This document shows, in pieces, positions 33,267-44,152 of a DNA stretch of 64,000 bases (positions are counted from its first letter, which is position 1; every line of letters starts with the position of its first letter). A program made the position numbers and the translations under genes. The notes beneath the pieces were generated by a model. That model searched no databases, was not told where the DNA came from, and worked only from the letters and a program-made list of their open reading frames with translations. Source of the DNA: Nilaparvata lugens. Taxonomy: Eukaryota > Arthropoda > Insecta > Hemiptera > Delphacidae. The stretch covers positions 43,627,858 through 43,691,857 of the forward strand of contig NC_052508.1 in assembly GCF_014356525.2 (NCBI RefSeq), in the 5' to 3' direction.

Positions 33267-34055
33267 AATAATAATAAATCATTTTATTTGTACACGGTAT
33301 AACCATACAAATGAGTTGAGTATAACAAATTCTAACAATGACTAAATTAAACCACATGAACAAAATGTTTGGCAATAGATCAAACTAATAACAAGATCCA
33401 ATTATAAATTTGCATTCAACCGCGAACAATGAAAGTACCCACGTTACAATCAATAAACATTATTACTATGAATCTCTAACATTCAACAAGCTCACATTAG
33501 AAGGTACAAGGTAATTTCTAATCAATAAATTAAATAGATTCCACACATTCAAATAACTGAGTAACTTAAATACATTCAATAAGTTCAACAAATCCAATAA
33601 GTTTTATACATTCAACAAATCCACTAAACTCAAAAAGCTTAACAATTTCAGTTAACGTAACTAATTCAATTAGTTTAAACTGTAAAAACGTACGATAACA
33701 TAATGACAAGAAGCAATAAATTTACATAAAAAAGGTAAGAAGTTCAAATCTATATAAACAAGTTTTCAAGCACCATTGAAAGCTCGTTTGTTCCAGAAAC
33801 AGTGAATATTGACTAGAAAAATTAAACCTATCATTTACACACAATGATAATATATTTTGTAACTTTTTTAATTTAACTTTTTTATATTAGTACAATAATA
33901 ATTCGGCTATCAATGACTATCACTTTCCAAAAACAACTCAAGCAACATAACTTAAAACAATGATATATACTTTGCCAAAAGTAATTTGATATAGGCGAAC
34001 GCGGCCAGCAACCCCGGCCCGGAAACACCAGAGCATCCTTATCCTACTATATATA

Positions 34056-36039
34056 TACAGAGTGATTCATAATTATGGTAAAATAATTTAATACGTGATA
34101 GTAGAGGTAAAAATAAGAAAAAAGTTCTTATAAACATATATCCATAAACGCTTCATTAGCGAGCTATACAGGATGAAAGATTTCGCCCGGAATTCAGTTC
34201 CTCTGGTGAAATACACCGATGCTGAATTGTTTGGGGACTAGCTTTTTGAAAACTTATGCTGGATTCATATGGAAAAATATCTGAAAAATTGAATAAAACT
34301 ATTCTGGAAGCTGTAGTGTGAGTAGTTTTTGAGAAAAAAATTGAAATATACAAAAAATCTAAGTAGAAAAACACAGACTTCTACGTTTGATGCCCACTAA
34401 ATTTGAATAAAAGTTGAATAAAATGTATTCTTATGTAGTACATTACACCACAAAAATTTGCTGTTTTATGAGGAGAGAACTAATAACTCATAAGTTGTAG
34501 CTGATTGCAAATAAAATATTCGGTTTTTTATGAAAAGTTTTTCTTTATATGAAAGTAGCATATCTAAATGACATTAAACTTATACCAAAAGACTAGTAGA
34601 CTCCCATTAAGCCTGGGAGGAAGCTCGAACAGAAGTAAATGATCTCCTATGATTCCTGCCCAAATGTTTACTGAAAACTGATGTTGTGGAAGATTAGGAT
34701 TGATTGCATGAGGATTCTTAGCTGCTCAAATATGTTGGTTGTGGACGTTAACGATAGCTGTTCTTGTAAAGTGTGCCTCGTCGGTAAATAAATCGGTTGT
34801 TAAAAAGTTTGGGTAAACAAGTTTTACTCAATACCAGCACGGGGAATAGTGTCTCGTGGCAATAGAGTATGAACTTTCTGGAGGTGGTATGGATGCAATT
34901 GTTGCTCTTTTAGTATCCTCCAAAAAATAGATTGATTGACATTAAACTGCACTGACAATTCTCTCGTGCTCTTCTCTGAATGTTCATAAATTTCATTAAG
35001 AACTTGTTCTTCTAACTCAACAGTCATAGTAGATCGAGGTGTGCCTGCATAAATGTGCTCTTTGGATATCAAAGAATCTGTTTCAGACAGACGTTGATGA
35101 ATAGTGGCAAAAAACCTTGAACTTGGACATACTCAGTTAGGAAAGTTCTCTTGATACAAACGTCTTGCTTCAGTACTATTACAGTAGTGTCCCATTCCAT
35201 ACATTAAATGCATGTCAGCTAATTCGGAGTATGAATAATGTCTAAAATTACCTGCTATTTTCTAAAAAGTTAACACTGAACACAAAAGCAAAGTGAAATG
35301 GTTACAAATAACTGGTTAATAGATTAAACAAAAAACACAGTGCGGTTACAGTAGGTCCAGCTTACAGTTTGTTTTTTTGTTCAACAGTGAGCTAAAATAT
35401 TTCTGAAAATAATTTCTTTTAAATATTTTCTTATTTAAAACAAAATAAATCAGCTGTTTTGGAACTGCTGTTATTAAAATCCATGTTTTATTTGCAATCA
35501 GCTACAACCTATAAGTTATTAGTTCTCTCCTCATAAAACAGCAAAATTTCTGTGGTGTAATGTTCTACATAAGAACACATTTTATTAAACTTTTATTTAA
35601 ATTTAGTTTACACAGCTTACTTCATTCTTTTCAGAATTAAATTCTCTACAATTTTCATTGCGAAAAATTATTTGTTTACTGGTCATTAAAGAAAGTTATT
35701 GGACATCAAACGTAGGAGTCTGTGTTTTTCTACTTAGATTTTTTTGCATATTTTAACTTTTTTCTCAAAAAACTACTCTCACTGCAGCTTCCAGACTAGT
35801 TTTATTCAATTTTTCAGATATTTTACCATATGAATCCAGCATAAGTTCTTCAAAAACTAGTGCCCAAACAATTCAGCATCGGTGTATTTCACCAGAGGAA
35901 CTGAATTCCGAGCGAAATCTTTCACCCTGTATCGCTAATGAAGCGTTTATGGATATATGTTTATAAGAACTTTTTTTCTTATTTTTACCTCTACTATCAC
36001 GTATTAAATTATTTTACCATAATTATGAATCACCCTGTA
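34056..36039 (-). mobile_element. DNA transposon with ~0.5-kb terminal inverted repeats
   Basis: The left end ACAGAGTGATTCATAATTATG and its inward neighbours (to about 34528) match the reverse complement of the right end (from about 35487), with about 90 extra bases in the right arm near 35612-35700. TATA/TA flanks both ends, consistent with insertion at TA. Between the arms lies a broken transposase on the minus strand. It inserted into LINE E near the end of ORF2 and is therefore younger than E. Confidence 0.85.
34600..35072 (-). pseudogene. Broken transposase (IS630/Tc1/mariner-like)
   Basis: Frame 34824-35072 encodes a helix-turn-helix stretch (YAGTPRSTMTVELEEQVLNE, STRELSVQFNVNQSIFWRIL, EQQLHPYHLQKVH). 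After a break near 34820 another frame gives FTDEAHFTR (34762-34788, first catalytic Asp), NVHNQH followed by a stop where Trp is usual, AAKNPHAINP and FSVNIWAGIIGDHLL. The piece between the two parts and everything after the second catalytic region are missing. This is the arrangement of a common arthropod transposase type with a DDE fold; the exact family is not certain. Confidence 0.75.
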
Positions 36040-37790
36040 TATTCAAGCAGATGATAAAATTACTATCTATAGCCTTATATCTTTTTTCGATAGCCTCAAT
36101 ACAGAACATGTAGACGTTTTTTATTTTTTTGCTATTTAGGTTTGATAATGAAACTAACACTTGATCTGAAGGACTAACAATATTTTTTATGTGTTTCATC
36201 AGATACTTGATTCTCAATTTATGATATCTTCTACAATTAATGAAAAAATGCTCCAATGTCTCCAAGCCGGAGCCACACGCCAAGCACCCATTCTCCGGAT
36301 TGAGATTAGTCTTTCTACAATTATTAAAGAACAAATTAATGCACACCAGTTATCGTTGGTATGTGCAACTGCGTAACACATCTCACTCTATTTATTGGCA
36401 TTGGGACAGTCAATTGCTCTGCTATTATGAAATTTGGATTCAGTTTTGAATATCGTTGACAAGTAAGAGAACCCAGTGCGTTCTGCCTATCCACCTCTCT
36501 CAACAGCCATGAGTATTTATTCAATATAGCAGCATAAGAGTTGCTTAAATTGCCGAACTCATCTGAAAACCCTGGTCTTTCCACTCCAATATCCCTCAGC
36601 TGTCTCCTAATACAGTGCACCCAATTATCCCTCCTGTCATATTTAGATTGGCAAAGAACCCTGTAACATACATAAGGTATTCTTGATTCACTCATATTTA
36701 GAATTTTCAACAGCCAGTTCAACTGCCTCTCAAAAAGATACAGTTTCAAACTGGAGTGGTTTGTCTCTATCCTGACTGCCCACCCGGGAGCGGCGCGATT
36801 TAATAAAAGAGTACGCTTGAGAAAAAATAATTGAACACGCTCGACAGCCTCCTCTCTACCTAGGGACCAGACTTCAGCTCCATACAATGCAGATGGTAGA
36901 ATTACAGAATCGAATAGTTTAATTTTTCCTAACCAATCATCCGATTTCACCTTTGCTAGAACCGCCATCATTGCACCTGTCTCAGTTTTAGCTTTATTCA
37001 TGGAATTTCTACACATTGCTGTAAATTTGCCTGATGACTGGAAAGTGACTCCTAAATAATTATATTCTTTACATATCTCTATACAATATTCATTGACAAA
37101 AAAGGGCCTAAGTGCTCTCAATCTGCCCCTGTGAAATGGTAATACTTTGGTCTTTTCCGAATTCAACCTCAAACCCAATTCCTCACTGTACTCGACTAGA
37201 CATTTTAATTTATTGCGTTCCGGTACACTATCCGCCAGGATCACATCATCAGCGTACTGAAGCATAATGATATCGTTATCACTGCCAATTCTAAGTCCAG
37301 AGAGCCCCTTCTTTCTGAAATAATCCTCCATGTAAATCATATTTAATTGTGTATTTTTCTTTCTAAAATAACGAACTGCACTCCAAAATTCATTACCATT
37401 TTTAATATTCCTGAATCTGTTTTCCAAATTTTTGTAATAATCTACCTTTTTCTGTCTAATCATACTCTTATATTCATTCTTAGCTGCTATATATACATTT
37501 AATGAAACCCTATCGACATTTTTGGCCTTTGCAGTTCTGTAAGCAGCACGTAGGTTTCTCTTCAGATTATTACAGTATAGGTCAAACCAAGGTTTATTTT
37601 TGAAATTCGTAGCATTTGATTTAGAAACAATCATTCGCGAAAATTCGGTCTCTTCTTTGATGGCTTGCATTAAATTACCAGCCAATCTGCTAGGGCAGTC
37701 ACTACGGAAATGTACTCTCTCAGAGAGAGAGAGAGGGAAGCCGAGTACACTCCACCAGATTCCTCTCTCCATCGATACCCTCTCGTCCAC
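36023..37790 (-). pseudogene. LINE E ORF2, linker, RT remnant and C-terminal zinc finger
   Basis: Frame 36336-37790 runs from the basic linker (CNNLKRNLRAAYRTAKAKN) to FWSAVRYFRKKNTQLN and then jumps, near 37345, straight to GLSGLRIGSDNDIIMLQYAD and ADDVILADS. Compared with LINE H, RT motifs 0 to B (about 260 codons) are deleted, leaving motif C and the thumb. A frameshift leads to frame 36023-36346 with a CCHC-type finger (CLACGSGLETLEHFFINC). The last residues run into the inserted transposon. No polymerase activity is possible. Confidence 0.85.
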
Positions 37791-38647
37791 TGACAGTTAT
37801 CAGTTGATAAGAACGACTTGGCTATTCTTCGATTAGTTTTTAAAAACAACGGCAAATGATCGGAAGACAAGACAGAATCAGACACTATCATATCCTCCAG
37901 CCATTCGAGCCCCTGAATATTAACCCAAATCTGATCGATAGTACTACTGCCATTCGAGTTCTGAAAAATGAATTTTGCTGGCCTATCACTATCACTCCTA
38001 CCGTTAACTATTATAAACAGATTCTCTTCCATAATATCTACAAGCCTACCTGCATAGCGTGATAAGCATTCATCTAATACAACTCTTCGCGCCCACAGTG
38101 AGTAATTATCAAATACTTCGCTATCTACATGTTGATTGAGAGAACCTATACGTAAATTAAAGTCTCCTCCTATTAGAACCGGTAGAGTGGAGAATAATTG
38201 TTCGTTTTCATAGAAACAATCCTGCAAACCTTTCAATAATTTTTCAATCTCATTTGGCCTTATGTAAATTAGACCAGCTATACAGCTAAGCATATCATTA
38301 GATAACTCAACAAGCAGTAGAGAATCAGTAGCAGTAATCAATTTTGTTTTAAAGCTATTCTTTATCAACATTACAAGTCCTCCACTTGGCCTACCTCTAA
38401 TATCGCATTTTAAAGCCGGAACTGATAAAATATTATAATCATCAAAACCTCTTATGTATTGTAATGAGTTTAAAAGCCATGTTTCACTAATGCATATCAC
38501 AGAGTAATTATTAAACAGATTAATTTGAGATTTGTGCATATTATAGAAATTTCCAAATCCATGACTGTTCCAATAGATAACATTAAAAAAGTTTATACAA
38601 TCACTTGAATTAGAGTTAATAAAGTTCTGAGATCTTTGACGTGATTG
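37670..38647 (-). pseudogene. LINE E ORF2, AP-endonuclease domain
   Basis: The frame is open from the codon after a UAG at 38648-38650. It reads VIYWNSHGFGN, VICISETWLL (catalytic Glu), GGLVMLIKN, CIAGLIYIRP, PVLIGGDFNLRIGSL, SSTIDQIWVNIQG and VLSSDHLPLFLK. The first ATG (38539) lies after the YWNSHG motif, so an ATG start would cut into the endonuclease fold. The frame slips near 37700 in a GAGA-rich stretch into the linker frame. The domain itself is uninterrupted. Confidence 0.85.
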
Positions 38648-38656
38648 CTAGGATTG
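38648..38656 (-). promoter_or_regulatory. ORF1/ORF2 stop in readthrough-like context (UAG CAA UCA)
   Basis: TAG at 38648-38650 is followed by CAA TCA, an exact match to the UAG-CAR-YYA context known to promote stop-codon readthrough in tobamoviruses and some cellular mRNAs. ORF1 and ORF2 share this frame. Two further in-frame stops (TAG 38672-38674, TGA 38822-38824) lie upstream and could be decay. Interval given covers the stop and the preceding bases. Confidence 0.55.
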
Positions 38657-38824
38657 CCGCAACTCACCCCCCTAGGACTGATTCTTCTCATTGGAAACTG
38701 CTTGCCTGGGTAATCTGCCACTCTCCAGCCAACCCGCCAACGGGCCCGATACGTTGCTTGCCGCTCGCTTCGAAGTTTTTCTCAGCTGACCGTCATCATT
38801 GGGTGAAGCATTGCTTGCTGCTCA

Positions 38825-40007
38825 CTTTTTTGTTTTCCTCGGCTGAACTTCATCATCGGGTGAGCAGCTTTCCGCGGGTGGCGCGGCGCATGCCACCACA
38901 CTGGAGCCGTTATCGTCATTACCATGCTGGAAACGGCCATCATCAGTGCAAACTTCGTGTTGAGACTGGCCCTCATCGCCTTGAGAAAACAACGAACTCG
39001 ACTCAGCGATAACCTCCTGCAATTGGCTTTCCTGAGAAAATCCCCGTGGTCCAGAGCTGCCCGGGAGCCGACTTGAATTTTTCGCATCTGCATCAATGTT
39101 ATCAGCTTCTTGGATTTTGGAACGTGAACTATTGCGAATTCTTTGGCGACGCGATGCTGGATAATCCCTATTGGAAAATGCAGGTATCTCTAAACCGTTT
39201 TTTCGATCAATCTCTTCAGTTTCTTCGAGTGTATAATATCTTCCGTCAATCACTAATTTATCAAATCTGATAGTGGAAGAGTGACCATCTCTTCTCATCC
39301 GCTCCTCATACTTTTTCAGCTTCTCTCTTATCTCCCTCACTCTCTGTGAATAGTCCTCCGATATACTGATTTTTGTTTGAAATAAATTTTTCCTTTGCCT
39401 GAAGGACCTCCAACTTTTTCTTGAAGCTCAAAAATTTGACAATAATAGGACGATCTCTACCTTTATTTCTGCCTAGCCTGTGCACTCTTTCAATGTCCAT
39501 AGGGTGAATTTTAACTCTCATCGCTTCCATAATAATTTTTGTAATAATTGTCTCTGTTTGCGTGGGTGACTCCCTATAATCTTCTTTGATGTTGAAGAAT
39601 AACAAATTAGAACGCCGGGAATGATTTTCAAGACTGTCCACTTTATAACGCAAGAAACTGTTCTCGACTTCAAGGTTTGCAATTTTATCACTTTGTAACT
39701 CAGCATCTTTCTGAACTTCATAAATTTTACGCGACATTTGAGTAAACGAATCTTTTAGCTCACTCAAATCCTTCATCATAACATCCAAATTCTCGAGTTT
39801 TTCGAGCTTTTTACACACATTTTCCAGGGTAACATTCTCGGGACCAGGATTCAACTCAACACCTCCAATAATTAGTAACGATGCAAGTACAATAAACCAT
39901 GAAAAGCAGCACTGTTCTAATTTATACAACACTATGTTATTCACAATATAACACCGAATATTACGAAACAAGCCTATTTGCGCACGGTAACTTGCTAAAT
40001 CTATCAT
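38825..40007 (-). pseudogene. LINE E ORF1 (2A-like leader, coiled coil, RRM-like and C-terminal domain)
   Basis: Start taken at the ATG at 40005-40007 (MIDLASYRAQIGLF), matching LINE H. Residues ~33-48 are hydrophobic (CCFSWFIVLASLLII), then the 2A-like GVELNPGP. Next are a coiled coil (LENLDVMMKDLSELKDSFTQ to ENSFLRYKVDSLENHSRR), an L1-ORF1-like RRM segment (NLLFFNIKEDY, DIERVHRLGR, RPIIVKFLSFKKKLEVLQ) and, after a frameshift near 39330, a C-terminal domain (REIREKLKKYEERMRRDG, STIRFDKLVIDGRYYT) with a long acidic/Ser tail to TGA at 38822. An RNA-binding chaperone role is known for such ORF1 proteins. Confidence 0.82.
39840..39866 (-). other. 2A-like motif GGVELNPGP in LINE E ORF1
   Basis: Nine codons GGVELNPGP at residues 48-56 from the ATG. 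The core E-x-N-P-G-P of 2A peptides, at which the ribosome skips a Gly-Pro bond, is intact; the usual Asp before V/I is Gly. The hydrophobic stretch directly before it is also found in LINE H. Confidence 0.8.
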
Positions 40008-40072
40008 CGTTGAGCGATAAGGGAGCACCGAATCTTGCGACCGTTTTCTTTGACTGCTCTATCACAACTCCC

Positions 40073-40087
40073 GTTTTTCTCTATTAT
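40073..40087. repeat. Target-site duplication of LINE E, right copy
   Basis: Perfect 15-bp partner of 33252-33266. Confidence 0.88.
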
Positions 40088-40313
40088 TGAGAATTACGTT
40101 ATCAAACTTGTGTGATACAGTTTGTCCATATTTATGCAGCTTGAAAAATTTCAACTTGAAGAGCAACTCACTTATTTTAGCCAGAAACTTACAATAGATC
40201 ATCAGATATACCTTGTTGAATCAACTTCAGATTGTGCTTCTTGCAGCTTTCAGTTTAATTAACAGTTTTATTTAGCATTGATAGTAAAGTTGAGTAGGTA
40301 AGCTTTTCATCAT

Positions 40314-40331
40314 GCCCCATGTTGGGCGCCA
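40314..40331 (-). promoter_or_regulatory. LTR-retrotransposon primer binding site (tRNA-Lys type)
   Basis: The minus strand reads TGGCGCCCAACATGGGGC, one base off the classical tRNA-Lys(1,2)-type primer binding site. It follows ACCATTACATAA, a possible LTR 3' end. The LTR would lie at higher coordinates and the coding part at lower coordinates, but LINE E lies there and no gag was found beyond it. Confidence 0.6.
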
Positions 40332-40334
40332 TTA

Positions 40335-43300
40335 TGTAATGGTGTGAATTGCCAACCATTCATATGTGGTGTGGTATTTTTGATATTTATAAGAGCGGTT
40401 GCTAAAATCCCTATTTTGCAAATAAATTTGCAAAAAGTTAAGGCCGTCCAGCTTGCAAATATGCTGGGTTCAGACCACAGCTCTAGCTCAGTGGTAGATA
40501 CATGAATTTTCCAAATATAATCAATCACCACAAGGTTCAATGATTGGTGATTAATAATTCTTACTGCTGCTTCTGTGAAGTTCTTGAAGAATACCAATAA
40601 GGAAGTCAAAAATATAGTTGGTGACTGATTATCAGTAACCATGTATCCAATCAAGAATAATGAAGACCAACTATGGTTTTTTCCAGTTGATCTTTAAAAC
40701 GCTTGTCATGAATACAGGTATTCACCAATTTACCCTTCTTAAATTCCTTGGAACTTACAACGCCAGTTCTTGAAGCTCTCTGGATCCTTATATGATATAC
40801 TGTAGACTTAATTATATAATTATCAGTATGATTTTTCTGGCGGAATAGTATTACTATCATCAAAGGATGATAAGTAGTAAATGCTCTGAATAAGATCAAT
40901 ATTAATTAATCCATTGATTTTATATATTGCAGAAGATTTTTTCCTGGTACTAAGACAGCTCAAACTGTATATCACGAGATGAGTTAGGATATGATAAAAA
41001 CTTCTAAGATTTTGTATGCTGACATAAAACATAAAATATATTCCCATAAAATAATATATATAAAATATTGTTATATCTATAATTTCAATACAAATAAATT
41101 CTTTAATATTTAACAATTCTCACAAGGTTTATTAGCATTCACAGTTGTGAGCTTTAAAAATATATATGTGTATTTAGTATTGATACATGGACTTCAAGTC
41201 AATTCAGAATTCTACAACTTCATACCTGTTCGGTCTGTAGATTTAACAAGACACACTTTGATCAATGAACAAAATAATAATTAATAAAAATAACAATTTA
41301 AAAATCTCAGGGTTTATGAGTTCGTGCCATGCATGGAAATAAGCTTCCTACATAAATCAATAAATTCATAAAAGAGTTTTTATAACTTATATGATAATAG
41401 TCAACACGTTGCGAATTTCTTAAACTTGAATAAATTTATATAGCGCTTTGATCAATTCCCCAATTCTCTGTTAAAGGCCTTCTTAAAATGAGCTCATTTA
41501 AGACAAAATTTTGCACACTCACTATAATGATGTTCTTGAAGGTCTTGTAGAGCAAATTAATTATTTCCAATAATTAATTAGGCAGGTCCTTTCCATCTCT
41601 GCTGGGCTTGCGCATGGTCCAGATTTCTCATAAATTTCTTTCAGTATTAAAAAAAATATTTATGGGAATAAATTACAATTAAGAACTCTTTAGCAACACT
41701 GAGTTCACAAATAATCAAACATTAATTACATATACTTCATATTTAAAAAGGGCTTGGCTTGATGATTTTAAAATTTAATAGGAAGAAAGAACCCTAATCT
41801 CCATGTGCTCCTCACAGATCGAGATCACAAGCCAGAGAGAGTGATTTCTAGAAAAGTTTCATCTCTTCCTTGAACGATTTATAAGCTTCCTTCTGATTGG
41901 CTTTCTAATCTTAGTAAGACTCAATGTAATTGGTTCTTTAAAATTCAGGGTTTTCCTAACTTTGTTATACAAAGATAAATAAAAAGTTTTTATACAAATA
42001 AATTAAGTGATAGACTAAGAGTATTTTAATAATTAAATCTCGATATATGATGCTATAAAATGATATACATTTAATTTTTTATGTGAGCTTTGTGTAATCT
42101 TGGTTTTCATACCTTTTTAGATTGCAATAAATAATTGTGTAACAATAATAGTTGTCCTTATCTATTTACATAAACCTTCTCTAGTGTATATAATATCTTA
42201 TTTTGTGAGTAAAACTTATAATTCAATTCATACTGGTTGATCGAGCAATCAGCTGATTCGTTAGGTATCGATTCAAAGAACTGTCAATTGATCCTAGATC
42301 GATTGATTCATTTAGAACAAAACAAAGAATTCTAACCTCAAAATGTACATGCAAACTTTTATTTTTTATGATCTGCCAATAATAAATAAGCCGCTTTATA
42401 ATTTTTCATTTTCATTATTGTTGAATTGCAATTTTGCATGATTCTCTTATCGCTTAATAGATAACTTGATTTCTCTTTATCATGAATAACATTCGATTTT
42501 ACTTGAGCGGTAACTTGACTAGGCTATCTATTCTTTCTATTTTATAATTCTATTCAAGCTCAATAGTTCATTTAAAAAGTATTTTGTGGTGATAAAATAC
42601 CGCGTGACAATGTACAAATGTAAAGCTGACTAGCACCGAGGTAGAATCAATTTAATCTTAAATAATTTGAAATATATTTCAAGTTGTCAGGTTTAATTTA
42701 TTCATTGAACACCTATTTTATCATTATGGGTTATGTATGTAATTAAGGATTATTTTTTCAAGGTTGCATTTGTCTATCATAGACTTATCCTATATCTTCC
42801 TCTTTGAAATTAGATGTTCTACAATTTCTGTGAGAAAATATTTTGTGTTGATTGTACATTAAACATGGTAAATCTGCTTCAAACCTTGAAGGAACTTGTT
42901 TTTCTAGATCAAGTTTCGCGTATTTCGTTACATATCTTAAAAAATACTGTAGCTAACGGTCTGGGAACGGTTTCATTCAATTTCTCAGTTCATTTTACAT
43001 AAAGTACGCTGAATTTAACGTCTTAATTGACAGCCAACAAATACCCGTAGGGCAGTAGAACTGAAATTCAGACGAAATCTTTCACTCTGTATGACTTGGT
43101 AACTAAGCATTTTCAGACATACCGGTATGTCAATAAGAAGTTAAGAACTTGTTTCCTCTTTTGATGTAAGTATAGTAATTAAGTATGTAATTATGTTATA
43201 TGTAATTGATATTACTATAGTAATTCTGTGGTATAATGTAGTATTGCGGAGCGTTACGATTTCCTTGACCAATTCCATTTCGACTGATTGTGTTTTGTCA

Positions 43301-43335
43301 ACTATTGAACTCGCAACGCAAACGCACAGGTAAAG
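40335..43335. other. Region above the primer binding site; possible LTR remnant then unassigned DNA
   Basis: If the PBS is genuine, an LTR begins at about 40335 and runs upward. No second LTR is in the window to define its end. 43060-43125 is loosely similar to the inner part of the 34056-36039 transposon arm (GAACTGAAATTCAGACGAAATCTTTCAC-like), perhaps a diverged relative. No coding frame is supported. Confidence 0.35.
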
Positions 43336-43530
43336 CAATTCAATTCAATTCAATTCAAAAAAGATTTTATTTCAAAGAAACATAATAAAAAACAAATTCC
43401 AGCTGTACAAAACAATCATACACTTGACAATGAATAAGGTACACTGAAAAGAGTCTTAAATTAAATACAAATTAATATGAATAGGAAATAAAATTTTCGC
43501 ATAGGCATTGCTGCCTGTGTGCGAAAATGA
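43336..43530 (-). mobile_element. LINE 3'-end with (TTGAA)n tail and stem-loop
   Basis: Four CAATT units (43336-43355) adjoin AAAAGATTTTATTTC, i.e. a minus-strand LINE tail. At 43494-43528 TTTTCGCATAGGCA pairs with TGCCTGTGTGCGAAAA (with G-U pairs), a 3' UTR hairpin of the kind bound by LINE RTs. It may be the 3' end of the element whose endonuclease fragment lies at 45602-45853. Confidence 0.55.
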
Positions 43531-43914
43531 GTCCAAGGTAGGTATCTTTATTGGTTACTCTTGTACAATATATACTTATTAACTTATCAACTTATTATTT
43601 TTACTCATTTACTAATAACTACAAAAATGATAAAAAATTAAATGAAGGAAGAAATAAGCCCCAATCCCCAACCGTTCCCTATCAAAAATTGTATTCGTAA
43701 ATATGTAGTAATTTTACATATATAAATATATATAAAATGGTACAGTAATTATTATATTATATATGTATTAATAAATAAAATGATTATTCATATTTAAGCT
43801 GTACTAAAAATGAATCACCTGCCCACTCTATCCCAGTCCCCGATTAACCCCCCAAACCCCGACCCCAATTGCAGAAGAAGAAACACAGAAAAAATTCGGC
43901 GAAACACATTCACA

Positions 43915-43915
<1 letters not shown>

Positions 43916-43976
<61 letters not shown>

Positions 43977-43988
43977 CACACACACACA

Positions 43989-44046
<58 letters not shown>
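43916..44046. repeat. (CA)n microsatellite
   Basis: About 130 bp of nearly pure CA repeat with three small interruptions. Long open frames over it on both strands are repeat artefacts. Confidence 0.95.
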
Positions 44047-44049
<3 letters not shown>

Positions 44050-44139
44050 AAGCCTCAATAGGATTATTTTGAATAAAAAAAAAAAAATTTAATATTTTTT
44101 AAGATTGTTTAATAACAATTATTATTTTTAAGAGTAAAC

Positions 44140-44152
44140 TGAATTCATCTAG
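44140..44152. repeat. 13-bp direct repeat TGAATTCATCTAG, left copy
   Basis: Identical to 45591-45603 and located just beyond the stop codon of LINE F. Best explained as the target duplication of LINE F. Confidence 0.7.

Larger units (their letters stand above)
33267..40072 (-). mobile_element. LINE E: ORF1 with 2A-like motif, ORF2 with EN and deleted RT
   Basis: A non-LTR element of 6.8 kb including a 2-kb DNA transposon insert, bounded by a perfect 15-bp target duplication. Minus-strand order: short 5' UTR, ORF1 (about 38825-40007), ORF2 (38647 down to about 36040), 3' UTR and a (TTA)n tail at 33267. The 5' UTR is related to that of LINE H and the coding regions align throughout. The copy looks full-length at the 5' end, but about 260 codons of RT are deleted and the 3' end of ORF2 is cut by the insert. 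Confidence 0.88.

Noticed and set aside
43810..44072. Overlapping open frames of His-Thr and Val-Cys repeats on both strands
   Set aside because: They are translations of a (CA)n microsatellite.
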